16,564 nucleotides of DNA from Bacteroidota bacterium (GTDB lineage: Bacteria; Bacteroidota; Bacteroidia; UBA8524), in assembly GCA_003531115.1 (NCBI GenBank), contig DQHT01000139.1, forward strand, positions 1 to 16,564, written 5' to 3'. Shown piece after piece: positions 1 to 8,334 of this stretch. Made by a program: the position numbers and the translations under genes. The notes beneath the pieces were generated by a model, which searched no databases, had not been told where the DNA came from, and saw only the letters and a program-made list of their open reading frames with translations. Position 1 is the first letter of the stretch. Every line of letters begins with the position of its first letter.

Positions 1-501
<501 letters not shown>

Positions 502-530
502 GTTGCGGACTAAACAAGCAGCCAAGAACT

Positions 531-538
531 TACCTTTG
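531..538 (+). promoter_or_regulatory. Candidate Bacteroidota -7 promoter element (TACCTTTG)
   Basis: TACCTTTG matches the Bacteroidota sigma -7 consensus TAnnTTTG exactly and lies 17 nt before the ATG at 556, in the 54-bp gap after hsdM. A well-spaced -33 TTTG is not evident; the nearest TTG (503-505) is 25 nt upstream, longer than usual. It probably drives the choice-of-anchor B and porin genes. Confidence 0.45.
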
Positions 539-555
539 GTGTCATTTAACTATCC

Positions 556-1941
556 ATGAAAAAATTCTTTCTTCTCGCCCTATTGTTCGCCGGAGCTGGA
601 GCGAGCGCCCAGTTTACCGGATATAATATGATCCAAATGGGCCGTTGGGATAATGATTCTTTACCTGCTTTAGGTTCGCAGCAATTCAGCAACGGATGGG
701 GCTGGGCAGATAGTGCCAGTGGGAAGGAATATGCTATTTTAGGGAGTATCGATTCAACCTATTTTATTGATGTCAGCAACCCGGCTAAACCGGTAGTGTG
801 TGATGTTCGCGCCGGAAAAACACAACGTTCCGTTTGGCGGGAATACAAAACCTATAAAAATTACTGCTATGCGGTGGCAGATCACGGACAGGCTTCGCTT
901 CAGATCTTCGACATGAGTTACCTTCCGGATTCGGTGCATGTGGTATATGACAGCGACTCGCTCGTGATGCGTTCCCATACTGTATACGTCGATGGAGACC
1001 GGCTCTATTGTAACTCCGTTGTTACCCGTTCGAATCAGGCTCATGCTGTGGATATTTTCTCTCTTACCGACCCTGAAAACCCGGCATTCTTAGGTACGCT
1101 CGAACCCCCTATTTTCGATGGGGTTCCGGCCTTTGTGAAGTGCCACGATGCTTTTATAAAAAATGATACCCTATACTGTTCGGGTGAAAATGCCGGAGTA
1201 TTCATTTATGACATGACCGACCCCGCCAACGGACAATTGCTCGGCACCATACAGGAGTACCCGGAAAAGGGTTACAACCATTCAGGCTATCTGAGTGATG
1301 ATGGTCAGGTCTTCGTGTTTACCGATGAAAATTCCGGTTTAGGGATCAAAGCTTATGACATGAGCAATTTCAACGATTTTGAACTTCTGTCGGTTTTTCG
1401 TTCCCATCCGCATGCCGTGGCGCATAACCCTTATTTTATCGGAAGACGGCTATATATGAGCTATTACCATGATGGTGTTTATGTATTCAACATGAACGAT
1501 CCGGCCAATCCGGAGGTCATTGCCTGGTACGATACTTACCCACAGAACGGTACCAATTATGGCGGCTATGAAGGTTGCTGGGGTATCTATCCCTTTTTAC
1601 CTTCCGGTAACCTGCTGGCTTTCGACATGACGAATGGTTTGTTTGTTTTACGTATGGATGCCACAGCCACTGAAGAAGGACCATCCATTATCGGAGAAGT
1701 GAAACTGTACCCCAATCCTACCGGCGCTGATTTTGAATTGAGCTGGAATCAGGTGAATATGGAAAATATGGAAATCGTGATCAGTGATATGCAGGGACGG
1801 GAGATGAGCCGCCAGGGCCTTGCAGCAGTTCCGGGAATGAATCAGCAACACCTGAGCCTCTCTGGCTTAAAGAAAGGCATGTATCTTGTTCAATTAACGG
1901 GGCCAAATACCCATATTTGCAAGAAACTGCTGCTTCACTAA
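556..1941 (+). CDS. Choice-of-anchor B family protein (LVIVD-type repeats) with T9SS type A sorting domain
   Basis: This 461-residue secreted protein starts with a clear signal peptide (Lys-Lys, then a Leu/Ala-rich core, cleavage after about residue 19, SAQ). The body contains repeated segments such as YFIDVSNPAKPVV, LQIFDMS, VDIFSLTDPENPAFLGTL, VFIYDMTDPANGQLLGT and VYVFNMNDPANPEVIAWY. These are the LVIVD-like beta-propeller blades of the choice-of-anchor B family. Residues 384-461 form a Por-secretion-type C-terminal domain, starting LYPNPTGADFELSW and ending GMYLVQLTGPNTHICKKLLLH. The protein is therefore predicted to cross the outer membrane through the type IX system and be released or surface-anchored. 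Its ligand is unknown. It is followed with no gap by the porin gene, which suggests co-transcription. Family assignment is confident; function is not. Confidence 0.88.
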   Translation: MKKFFLLALLFAGAGASAQFTGYNMIQMGRWDNDSLPALGSQQFSNGWGWADSASGKEYAILGSIDSTYFIDVSNPAKPVVCDVRAGKTQRSVWREYKTYKNYCYAVADHGQASLQIFDMSYLPDSVHVVYDSDSLVMRSHTVYVDGDRLYCNSVVTRSNQAHAVDIFSLTDPENPAFLGTLEPPIFDGVPAFVKCHDAFIKNDTLYCSGENAGVFIYDMTDPANGQLLGTIQEYPEKGYNHSGYLSDDGQVFVFTDENSGLGIKAYDMSNFNDFELLSVFRSHPHAVAHNPYFIGRRLYMSYYHDGVYVFNMNDPANPEVIAWYDTYPQNGTNYGGYEGCWGIYPFLPSGNLLAFDMTNGLFVLRMDATATEEGPSIIGEVKLYPNPTGADFELSWNQVNMENMEIVISDMQGREMSRQGLAAVPGMNQQHLSLSGLKKGMYLVQLTGPNTHICKKLLLH

Positions 1942-3906
1942 TTGAGTCGTCACGGAATTATAACACGCTTTTCCTTTCTCTTTTTCCTTTTTGTGATGGG
2001 CTCCGGACTACGGGGACAATCAGACAAGGAATTTTACTCTACGCTTAGAACCAGTGAGGCCAGGCTATTGCATGCCCTCGATAGTTTGAATTATCTTGAC
2101 AGCACACTTCAGGATTTTCACCTGTACAGCTCCACCTTCAGGAATAATTTTGGTCATATGGACCTCGGTATCAGCGGGTCGGCGCAGTATCCGGTGGTAT
2201 ATCGCATGAATCAGGTAAAAGGATTTGATCTCGGCTGGCATTATCTGGATGGTAATCGCTTTTTGTATAATGAAGAAAGTCCCCTTTTTAAAGCCAAAAA
2301 GCCCGTCACCTCCCTTTATTATGTTCAGGGGGGCAATGAGCTTCTTCATCTTCAGGCGCTTCATTCTCAAAACATAAAACCCAACTGGAATTTTGGCGTT
2401 GAATTTCGCCGTTTAAGAGAAGGGGCGGATCTGAATGGTTTTTATCTCCGGCAGATCACCGGTCAATACAATACCCGGGTTTATACCTGGTACCACAGCA
2501 AAGACCTTCGTTATCATGTGATCGCATCTGCCATTTGGAACCGCAATAAAAACAGGGAAAATGGCGGTATCGTTAGCCGTGAAGCCTTTGATACCCTCAC
2601 CGGGATTGGACGAAGTCCGCTGGTGAACTATTATACGAATCCGGTTCGTAATATCTTGAGAAGCAATACCTTTTCAGTCACCCAGATTTACCGGCTTGGG
2701 CAAAAACGTCATTTTCCAACCGAAGCCACCGACAGTCTGGGTCGGGCCATACCTGAAGAAAGAGCCACATTCATTCCCCAGCGGCAATTGAGTCTCCGAA
2801 CATCCATTCAAACCTATGCCAACATTTTTGAGGTGGAAGGCTTTGCCGGGATGCCCTTCGACAAATTTTACAGTGATTCCATTCAAACCTTTGATTCGAC
2901 CTGGTACAGAAATGCCGCTATTACCTTGGGATATCAAAGTGGGGCCTTCAGGCAATTGCGCAAGGACAGTCTGAATATCAGCGAAAAACCTGCGTTTTTT
3001 AATGCATTTATCGACTTCAATCTTATCAAAGTAGGCTGGAATTCTGATTATGCCGCCTATCCCAATATTGGGGTACGGGCCGAACTTGGAACACGATCCT
3101 GGTTAAAAAGCAAAGAGGGGGCACTGATTAAAGGCTATTTGGGTATGAAGGGCTATAATGAAGGCGATTGGGACCTGGAGGGTACAGTAAGAAAAAGCAT
3201 CCTCTGGGTGACCTTGCAGGCCGGGTACCATGCCAAACGCTATGAGTCCGATTTTTTCCACTACTATTATTTTGGGAACCATCACTTTTGGCACAACAAA
3301 AACTTCCTGAAACAAGGCGCCGTTGAGTTTAACGGAAGCATTAGTAATTCAGGACCAAATGAATGGATCAGCCTGCGTTATTCGGCTATTTCGCTTCAGA
3401 GCTATATCTATCTCAATGCTCAGGAAACGCCTCAACAGGCTTCTTCAGGTATCCGGGTTCAGCAGGCTGAGTTAAATCTGAAGTTAAAATGGAAATGGCT
3501 GCATGTTACTGGTCAGGCCGTTTGGCAACAAAATACAGCAAAGCATATTTTGCCATTGCCACGATGGGCAATAAAACAAAGTCTTTTTGTTCAGGGATGG
3601 ATGTTTAAAAAGGCCCTCTTTGCAAAAATAGGAGCTGATCTGTTCTGGTGTGAACAGTTTACAGCCGCTCAGTATGTAGCACCCTTGCGGAGTTGGAAGG
3701 TTCAGGATCAGGCTAATCCCTTTACTATTGGAAATTATCCATATACCAACTTCTATTTTACCGGCAAGATCCAAACCGTGACATTCTTTTTCCTGTTACA
3801 ACATCCTACAGCCGGCCTTTTTGGTCCGTCGTATTATTCCTCCCCCTATTACCCCATGCAACCCCGGGCCTTCCGTTTGGGCATTAAGTGGGATTTGTAT
3901 GAGTAG
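1942..3906 (+). CDS. Putative porin (Bacteroidota outer-membrane beta-barrel)
   Basis: This 654-residue protein has an N-terminal export signal (Arg near the start, FSFLFFLFVMG core, probable cut near GLRGQ). Its many alternating aromatic/polar strands resemble the 'putative porin' family of Bacteroidota: DSTLQDFHLYSSTFRNNFG, DLGISGSAQYPVVYR and GVEFRRLREGADLNGFYLRQ near the N-terminus, and a C-terminal strand RAFRLGIKWDLYE ending close to an aromatic residue, as barrels do. It is predicted to be an outer-membrane channel of unknown substrate. The start is TTG at 1942, directly abutting and in the same frame as the TAA (1939-1941) of the upstream gene. The next candidate, GTG at 1993, would destroy the signal peptide, so TTG is preferred although no Shine-Dalgarno sequence is evident. 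Confidence 0.8.
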   Translation: MSRHGIITRFSFLFFLFVMGSGLRGQSDKEFYSTLRTSEARLLHALDSLNYLDSTLQDFHLYSSTFRNNFGHMDLGISGSAQYPVVYRMNQVKGFDLGWHYLDGNRFLYNEESPLFKAKKPVTSLYYVQGGNELLHLQALHSQNIKPNWNFGVEFRRLREGADLNGFYLRQITGQYNTRVYTWYHSKDLRYHVIASAIWNRNKNRENGGIVSREAFDTLTGIGRSPLVNYYTNPVRNILRSNTFSVTQIYRLGQKRHFPTEATDSLGRAIPEERATFIPQRQLSLRTSIQTYANIFEVEGFAGMPFDKFYSDSIQTFDSTWYRNAAITLGYQSGAFRQLRKDSLNISEKPAFFNAFIDFNLIKVGWNSDYAAYPNIGVRAELGTRSWLKSKEGALIKGYLGMKGYNEGDWDLEGTVRKSILWVTLQAGYHAKRYESDFFHYYYFGNHHFWHNKNFLKQGAVEFNGSISNSGPNEWISLRYSAISLQSYIYLNAQETPQQASSGIRVQQAELNLKLKWKWLHVTGQAVWQQNTAKHILPLPRWAIKQSLFVQGWMFKKALFAKIGADLFWCEQFTAAQYVAPLRSWKVQDQANPFTIGNYPYTNFYFTGKIQTVTFFFLLQHPTAGLFGPSYYSSPYYPMQPRAFRLGIKWDLYE

Positions 3907-3965
3907 TTACCACTTTAGCGTAGTGGAACATAGTAAGTGTATCGAAATTTATTAGGGCGAAGGAA

Positions 3966-4034
3966 GGGTTATAGGTTATGGGTTTCGGGTTATAGGGAGT
4001 TACCGAAACCCAGTACCCATAACCCATAACCCCC
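3966..4034. repeat. Telomere-like G-rich imperfect inverted repeat in the intergenic gap
   Basis: The 204-bp gap 3907-4110 holds variants of GGGTTAT/GGTTATGGG on the left (3966-3997) and their complements on the right (4003-4034). Positions 3980-3988 pair perfectly with 4003-4011 (9 bp). Positions 3966-3979 pair with 4019-4032 with one mismatch, leaving a 7-nt bulge (4012-4018) and a 14-nt loop (3989-4002). The left arm also has four GGG runs (3966, 3980, 3987, 3995), a loose G-quadruplex pattern with an 11-nt first loop. There is no T tract after it, so it does not look like an ordinary terminator. It may be an interspersed palindromic repeat of this genome. The rest of the gap shows no gene. 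Confidence 0.7.
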
Positions 4035-4098
4035 TCACCCAGGTAGTATGCAACCATCCTAAAGCTTCCTAAAAGCTTCGGTAAACCCTGCCAAATAC

Positions 4099-4106
4099 TA
4101 TCTTCG
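4099..4106 (+). promoter_or_regulatory. Candidate -7 element (TATCTTCG) close to the Nif3-like start
   Basis: TATCTTCG differs from TAnnTTTG only at one T-to-C position and ends 4 nt before the ATG at 4111. If used, transcription would begin at or next to the start codon. No convincing -33 box is seen; TTCG at 4077-4080 lies 18 nt upstream. Confidence 0.35.
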
Positions 4107-4110
4107 CACT

Positions 4111-5211
4111 ATGCAGCTTCAAAGCATCATACACTTTTTTGAAAAGATCGCACCGCCCTCCCTGCAGGAAGGATATGACAACGCCGGTCTCATCGTTGGG
4201 AATCCGGAGATGGAGATAAAAAAAGCATTGATCTGTCTGGACAGCATCCCCGAAGTTGTCGAAGAGGCCATACTCATTGGAGCAAATCTGATCGTAGCCC
4301 ATCATCCGATCGTTTTCAGCGGACTGAAAAAATTTAACGGAAAAACCCATGTTGAGCGGGCGGTTATGCTAGCCATAAAAAATGATATTGCCATCTATGC
4401 TATCCATACCAACCTGGATAATGTGCTGCATAACGGCGTCAATCAAAAAATTGCGGAAAAGCTTGGGCTGATCAATTGCAGTATCCTGGAACCAAAGGGC
4501 GGACAACTCCAAAAGCTGGTGGTATTTTGTCCGGACAGTCATGCCGAAGAATTGCGGCAAGCACTCTTTAACGCAGGGGCAGGCAGAATCGGTAACTACG
4601 ACGCATGCAGTTTTAACAGCCATGGAGATGGAAGTTTTCGCGCCAATACCGGGGCAAAACCTTTTGTTGGTGAGATCGGCAAAAAGCATTGGGAACCGGA
4701 AATCAGAATCGAGATCGTTTTTCCAAAACACCTTGCCGGTCAGGTGATTAAGGCTATGAAAGCGGCACATCCCTACGAAGAAGTAGCCTACGACATCTAC
4801 CAATTGGAAAACACCTGGCAGGATGCAGGTTCCGGGTTGATCGGAGAACTTCCCGAAGCGCTTACAACAGCTGAGTTCCTGAAACTGCTAAAGACAAATA
4901 TGCAGGTTCCCCTTGTGCGTCATACCCCGGGTGCGGGAGAACAGATCAGGCGGGTGGCCCTTTGCGGGGGGTCGGGGAGTTTTTTATTAAACAAGGCTAT
5001 TGCCTCAGGCGCAGATGTTTTTGTAAGCAGTGATTTTAAATACCATCAGTTTTTTGAAAATGAAGGAAAAATAATGATCGCCGATATCGGGCATTATGAA
5101 GGGGAATATTTTACCGTTGAATTGTTAGGCAACTTATTAACAGAAAATTTCCGTACTTTTGCAGTCGTTTTTTCAGGTATCGATACCAACCCTATAAAAT
5201 ACTACTGTTGA
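4111..5211 (+). CDS. Nif3-like dinuclear metal centre protein (DUF34/YbgI family)
   Basis: At 366 residues this is the long form of the Nif3/YbgI family, whose members form a toroidal hexamer with a two-metal site in each subunit. The family metal ligands are visible: His64-His65 in AHHPIVFSG, Asp103 in HTNLDN, and His328/Glu332 in GHYEGEY. The N-terminal and C-terminal thirds form the Nif3 fold. The middle (about 130-235, including KLVVFCPDSHAEELRQALF and HPYEEVAYDIY) is the PII-like insertion typical of Gram-positive and Bacteroidota homologues. The biochemical role is unsettled; some databases call it GTP cyclohydrolase 1 type 2 homologue. The stop TGA (5209-5211) overlaps the next ATG (TGATG), implying translational coupling with the zinc-ribbon protein, a pairing common in this phylum. 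Confidence 0.93.
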   Translation: MQLQSIIHFFEKIAPPSLQEGYDNAGLIVGNPEMEIKKALICLDSIPEVVEEAILIGANLIVAHHPIVFSGLKKFNGKTHVERAVMLAIKNDIAIYAIHTNLDNVLHNGVNQKIAEKLGLINCSILEPKGGQLQKLVVFCPDSHAEELRQALFNAGAGRIGNYDACSFNSHGDGSFRANTGAKPFVGEIGKKHWEPEIRIEIVFPKHLAGQVIKAMKAAHPYEEVAYDIYQLENTWQDAGSGLIGELPEALTTAEFLKLLKTNMQVPLVRHTPGAGEQIRRVALCGGSGSFLLNKAIASGADVFVSSDFKYHQFFENEGKIMIADIGHYEGEYFTVELLGNLLTENFRTFAVVFSGIDTNPIKYYC

Positions 5212-5948
5212 TGGAAGCAAGCATTGAAGAAAGATTGAAAAACCTGGCCGACCTTCAGGCCATTGATTCCAAGATCGACGAGATCAAATCGATCCGTGGC
5301 GAATTGCCAATGGAAGTGTCGGATCTTGAGGATGAGATCGCCGGTTTAGAAACTCGTCTGGAAAAGTATACAGAAGAGATGAAAGAGCAGGAGGCTTCGA
5401 TCACAGCGAATAAAAACAAGATCAAAGAATCCCAGCAATTCATCAAAAAATACCAGTCGCAATTAGAAAACGTTAAAAACAACCGCGAATACGATGCCCT
5501 GAGCAAAGAAATTGAAATTCAGGGATTAGAAATTCAGGCGGCTGAAAAACGTATCGGCGAATATGGCAAACAGATCGACCTCAAAAAGGAAACCCTGGAA
5601 GCCGCTACAACTGAAATTGCCGGTCGTAAGATCGACCTGGAGAACAAGAAAAAAGAACTCAGCACCATTGTTGAGGAAACTGAAAAAGAGGAAAAAGAGT
5701 TACTGGCCAAACGTGCAAAAGCAGAGGCCAAACTTGAAGAACGCCTTCGCAGTGCCTATAACCGTATTCGCAGAAATGTGAAAAACGGAATTGCCGTAGC
5801 GAATGTAATGCGGAACTCCTGCAGCGGTTGTTTTGGAAATATTCCTCCTCAGATGCAGGCGGATATCCGTTCCAGAAAAAAGATCATCGTTTGCGAACAT
5901 TGCGGACGGATCCTGATCGATGCGAACGAGGAGGCTCAGGCTTCTTAG
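5211..5948 (+). CDS. Coiled-coil protein with C-terminal C4 zinc ribbon
   Basis: The 245-residue product is mostly a long Lys/Glu-rich coiled coil (about residues 5-185), with heptads such as LEDEIAGLETRLEKYTEEMKE and the conserved NVKNNREYDALSKEIE segment near the hairpin turn. It ends in a zinc ribbon with Cys204-x2-Cys207 and Cys228-x2-Cys231 (NSCSGCFGNIPPQ ... VCEHCGRIL). This is the zf-RING_7/CT398-like family, cytoplasmic and of unproven role, with nucleic-acid or protein-scaffold functions proposed. The ATG at 5211 is preferred to the TTG one codon earlier (5208), because it makes the classic TGATG overlap with the Nif3-like gene. A strong terminator follows 25 nt after the stop, closing a two-gene operon. 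Confidence 0.9.
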   Translation: MEASIEERLKNLADLQAIDSKIDEIKSIRGELPMEVSDLEDEIAGLETRLEKYTEEMKEQEASITANKNKIKESQQFIKKYQSQLENVKNNREYDALSKEIEIQGLEIQAAEKRIGEYGKQIDLKKETLEAATTEIAGRKIDLENKKKELSTIVEETEKEEKELLAKRAKAEAKLEERLRSAYNRIRRNVKNGIAVANVMRNSCSGCFGNIPPQMQADIRSRKKIIVCEHCGRILIDANEEAQAS

Positions 5949-5973
5949 TCTCCCCTGTTTAACAAAATTTTTA

Positions 5974-6010
5974 AACCCTGATGAGCGAAGCTTCATCAGG
6001 GTTCTTTATT
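5974..6010 (+). terminator. Rho-independent terminator after the Nif3/zinc-ribbon operon
   Basis: AACCCTGATGA (5974-5984) pairs with TCATCAGGGTT (5993-6003), and GC/GC extends the stem inward around a GAA loop with a one-base bulge. CTTTATT follows. The tail runs to within a few bases of the next start codon (6015). Confidence 0.85.
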
Positions 6011-6014
6011 TTGC

Positions 6015-7511
6015 ATGATGATGAAAAGGCTTGTTTTCCTTATTTGCTTTCTTTTGCCTCAATTGGGAACTGCAGCCGGCAATGCCTTCGTGTTCACAGC
6101 ACCCCTGGTAGAAGCCTACCATCATATTTTAGCCCTGCGCTTTGATAAAGGTTTGGCGTTGCTGGAATCGGAAAGAAAAAAAAATCCATCTTCTCCAGCC
6201 CTGGCTTTCATTTCTGATTATCATTTTTTTCTAAAATCCTTCATAAATGAAGACGTGAAGTCTTTTGAATCGGAAATTGACGATTTTGATTCGCGTTTGG
6301 CCATTTTAGAAAAAGGAGATAAAAATTCCCCGTATTATTTTTATTGTCAGGCTGAACTCCTCGTTCATCAGGCAGCATTGCGTTTTAAATTTCGCGACTA
6401 CGTTCGGGGGGCCAACAATGTCAGGGACGCCTATAACCTGCTCGAAAAGAACATTCGGCTTTATCCAGCATTTAAGCCCCATTACAAATCGATGGGGATG
6501 TTGGAGGTTTTGGTAGGCACCGTCCCTCCCAAATACAGCTGGGTAACGAGTATGTTAGGTATGGAAGGAGATATCGAAGCCGGCATGCAAAAGATCAACA
6601 GCTTCAGGAAGGCTCCCTATCAGAATCCCGAAACGGAAATGTTAAAAGAAGAGGCCCTGTTTTTATACAGTTTCCTCCAGCTTCATATCGTAAAAGAAAA
6701 GGAAGAATCCTGGAAAGAGATCGAAGCCGCAACCCGCGATTACCGTACCAACCTTCTTCATTGTTATGCCCGGGCCTCTGTGGGCATGCATTGTAAAAAA
6801 ACCGATGAGGTCATTACTACCCTTAAAAACCGCCCCAGAGGAGAAGAATACGCCCGCTTTTATTTTCTGGACTATATGCTAGGCACGGCCTATTTGCATA
6901 AACAGGACAGCAACGCAGCGACCTATCTGAACATTTTTGTCAGCCTGTTCAAAGGCGAGAATTATATCAAAGACGCTTACCGCAAATTGGCCTGGCATTA
7001 CCTATGTGCGGGCGATGAAACAAAATACAGCATCTACATGAACCTGGCAGGACGAAAGGGTAAAGATCAGGTCGACGAAGACAAAGATGCCTTAAAGGAA
7101 GCAAATGGCGATGAACGCCCCGAGCCCCGCATTTTGAAGGCTCGTCTCTTATTCGACGGCGGATATTATTCCCAGGCCCTGGCTATCTTATTGCCCCTTT
7201 CGAACGAAAAATGGAGCAGACCAAAGGACCATGCTGAATATGTATACCGCCTGGCCCGGGTCTATCATGAAAGCAGAGACGAAACGAAGGCCATCAGCAA
7301 TTATCAGAAAACTATAGAACTCGGAAAAGCGCAAACCTGGTATTTTGCTGCCAACTCAAGCCTGCAATTGGGCTATATTTATGAAAAACGAAGGCAATAT
7401 ACGATGGCCGCTTATTATTTTAAACAGGCCATGAATTTCCCGAACGACGAATACAAAACCAGCATCGATCATAAAGCCAAAACGGGTTTACAACGTGTTG
7501 CAGGTAAGTAG
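6015..7511 (+). CDS. Exported tetratricopeptide-repeat protein
   Basis: The 498-residue protein begins with three consecutive ATG codons (6015, 6018, 6021). The third, giving MKRLVFLICFLLPQLGTAA, would make a standard signal peptide, so the true start is uncertain by two codons. The mature chain is helical with TPR-like units, clearest at the C-terminus (HAEYVYRLARVYHESRDETKAISNYQKTIELGK and the next unit YFAANSSLQLGYIYEKRRQYTMAAYYFKQAM). The segment GMLEVLVGTVPPKYSWVTSMLGMEGDIEAGM (about 160-190) resembles the signature of IML2/DUF3808-type helical repeat proteins, but this is from memory. It is probably a periplasmic or outer-membrane-associated scaffold of unknown partner. It is transcribed alone, between a terminator and a 114-bp gap. 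Confidence 0.8.
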   Translation: MMMKRLVFLICFLLPQLGTAAGNAFVFTAPLVEAYHHILALRFDKGLALLESERKKNPSSPALAFISDYHFFLKSFINEDVKSFESEIDDFDSRLAILEKGDKNSPYYFYCQAELLVHQAALRFKFRDYVRGANNVRDAYNLLEKNIRLYPAFKPHYKSMGMLEVLVGTVPPKYSWVTSMLGMEGDIEAGMQKINSFRKAPYQNPETEMLKEEALFLYSFLQLHIVKEKEESWKEIEAATRDYRTNLLHCYARASVGMHCKKTDEVITTLKNRPRGEEYARFYFLDYMLGTAYLHKQDSNAATYLNIFVSLFKGENYIKDAYRKLAWHYLCAGDETKYSIYMNLAGRKGKDQVDEDKDALKEANGDERPEPRILKARLLFDGGYYSQALAILLPLSNEKWSRPKDHAEYVYRLARVYHESRDETKAISNYQKTIELGKAQTWYFAANSSLQLGYIYEKRRQYTMAAYYFKQAMNFPNDEYKTSIDHKAKTGLQRVAGK

Positions 7512-7590
7512 TTCGTCTAATTATGACTACAACAAATCACGAATTGTTAATATTCTCTTCACTTATTTATGCATCTTTTGAGGAAATAGC

Positions 7591-7600
7591 TATAATTTAG
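7591..7600 (+). promoter_or_regulatory. Weak candidate promoter core upstream of the beta-barrel gene
   Basis: TATAATTTAG contains both a TATAAT-like hexamer and a one-mismatch match to TAnnTTTG (TAATTTAG, 7593-7600). It lies 25 nt before the ATG at 7626 in an AT-rich 114-bp gap. A TTTG at 7577-7580 is only 12 nt upstream, shorter than the usual -33/-7 spacing. The gap holds nothing else recognisable. Confidence 0.3.
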
Positions 7601-7625
7601 TCCATAGATACAAAAACTAGTCTCT

Positions 7626-8285
7626 ATGAAAAAGACATTATTAGTAATCGTTATGGCATTTATCGGCCAGCAGTCGATGGGCCAGGTACAAGCCGGAAGC
7701 ATTTTTGTTACCGGATTTGGAAGCTTCTTTTCCGAAAGTGGAGAAACTTCGGTTACCTCTACCGGTAACCCTACCGTAACCACGGAACATGACAAATACT
7801 CCGGAGGAACTTTCGGCGTGGGAGGTGGTTATTTCCTAAGCGACAACATTGCTGTTGGAGTTGGTTTCTCGGTAATGGGAGACAAGGTCACACCCGTTGA
7901 CACCTCAGATCCTGAAGTTAAAACTAGTGGCTACGGGGTGAATGTGTTTGCTCGTTATTATGTACCGATGAGTGACAATTTTTATTTCTTTGGCCAGCTT
8001 GGGGTAGGATTTGGTGGAGCGTCATCAAAAATGACCCAGGGAGGAACGGAAACAGATGGACCCAAAATCGGTATGACAACAGTCGGAATCAGTCCGGGCT
8101 TTACCTTCTTTCCAACTGAAAACATCGGGTTTGACATGACAGTTGGTAACCTTGGCTGGATGAGTACTAAAACAACTTCTGAAGCTGGCGGTACGACTAT
8201 CGAATCAACATCTTCCGGTATTGATGTTAGCTTCGATCTGAGTACGGTAACATTCGGAATTCAATATTTCTTCGGAGGAAACTAA
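7626..8285 (+). CDS. Outer-membrane beta-barrel protein (OmpW/OmpA-like barrel family)
   Basis: This 219-residue protein has a signal peptide (MKKTLLVIVMAFIGQQSMG, cleavage before QVQAG). It is followed by a small eight-strand-type barrel pattern: GGTFGVGGGYFLSDNIAVGVGFSV, GVNVFARYYVPMSDNFYFFGQLGVGFG, IGMTTVGISPGFTFFPTENIGFDMTVG, and a last strand STVTFGIQYFFGG with aromatics near the C-terminus. It fits the 'outer membrane beta-barrel protein' (OMP_b-brl) family of Bacteroidota. The extracellular loops are rich in Thr, Ser and Gly. The function is unknown; such proteins are structural or minor porins. It is a single gene with its own terminator directly downstream. Confidence 0.85.
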   Translation: MKKTLLVIVMAFIGQQSMGQVQAGSIFVTGFGSFFSESGETSVTSTGNPTVTTEHDKYSGGTFGVGGGYFLSDNIAVGVGFSVMGDKVTPVDTSDPEVKTSGYGVNVFARYYVPMSDNFYFFGQLGVGFGGASSKMTQGGTETDGPKIGMTTVGISPGFTFFPTENIGFDMTVGNLGWMSTKTTSEAGGTTIESTSSGIDVSFDLSTVTFGIQYFFGGN

Positions 8286-8302
8286 AAAGGATCTTCTCAA
8301 TT

Positions 8303-8334
8303 AAAAAAAGGCGGCCATTGGTCGCCTTTTTTTT
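8303..8334 (+). terminator. Bidirectional intrinsic terminator between the barrel gene and ccmB
   Basis: An A7 run (8303-8309), GGCG (8310-8313), a short inner stem-loop, CGCC (8323-8326) and a T8 run (8327-8334) form a hairpin that has a T tract on both strands. It terminates the barrel gene (+). It can also end ccmB transcription (-), whose stop codon (8333-8335) overlaps the T tract. Confidence 0.88.

Noticed and set aside
3910-3926. Short hairpin CCACT...AGTGG after the porin stop
   Set aside because: It has only 5 bp and no following T tract, so it is too weak to call a terminator.
4369-4803. 144-aa open frame on the minus strand
   Set aside because: It is a shadow of the Nif3-like gene, whose metal ligands lie in the plus-strand frame.
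7512-7534. GTAGT...ACTAC hairpin after the TPR gene
   Set aside because: It has a 5-bp stem with a long loop and no T tract.
7751-7770. Inverted repeat GGTTACC-6 nt-GGTAACC
   Set aside because: It lies inside the barrel coding sequence in a Thr-rich loop, is short, and probably arises by chance from codon choice.
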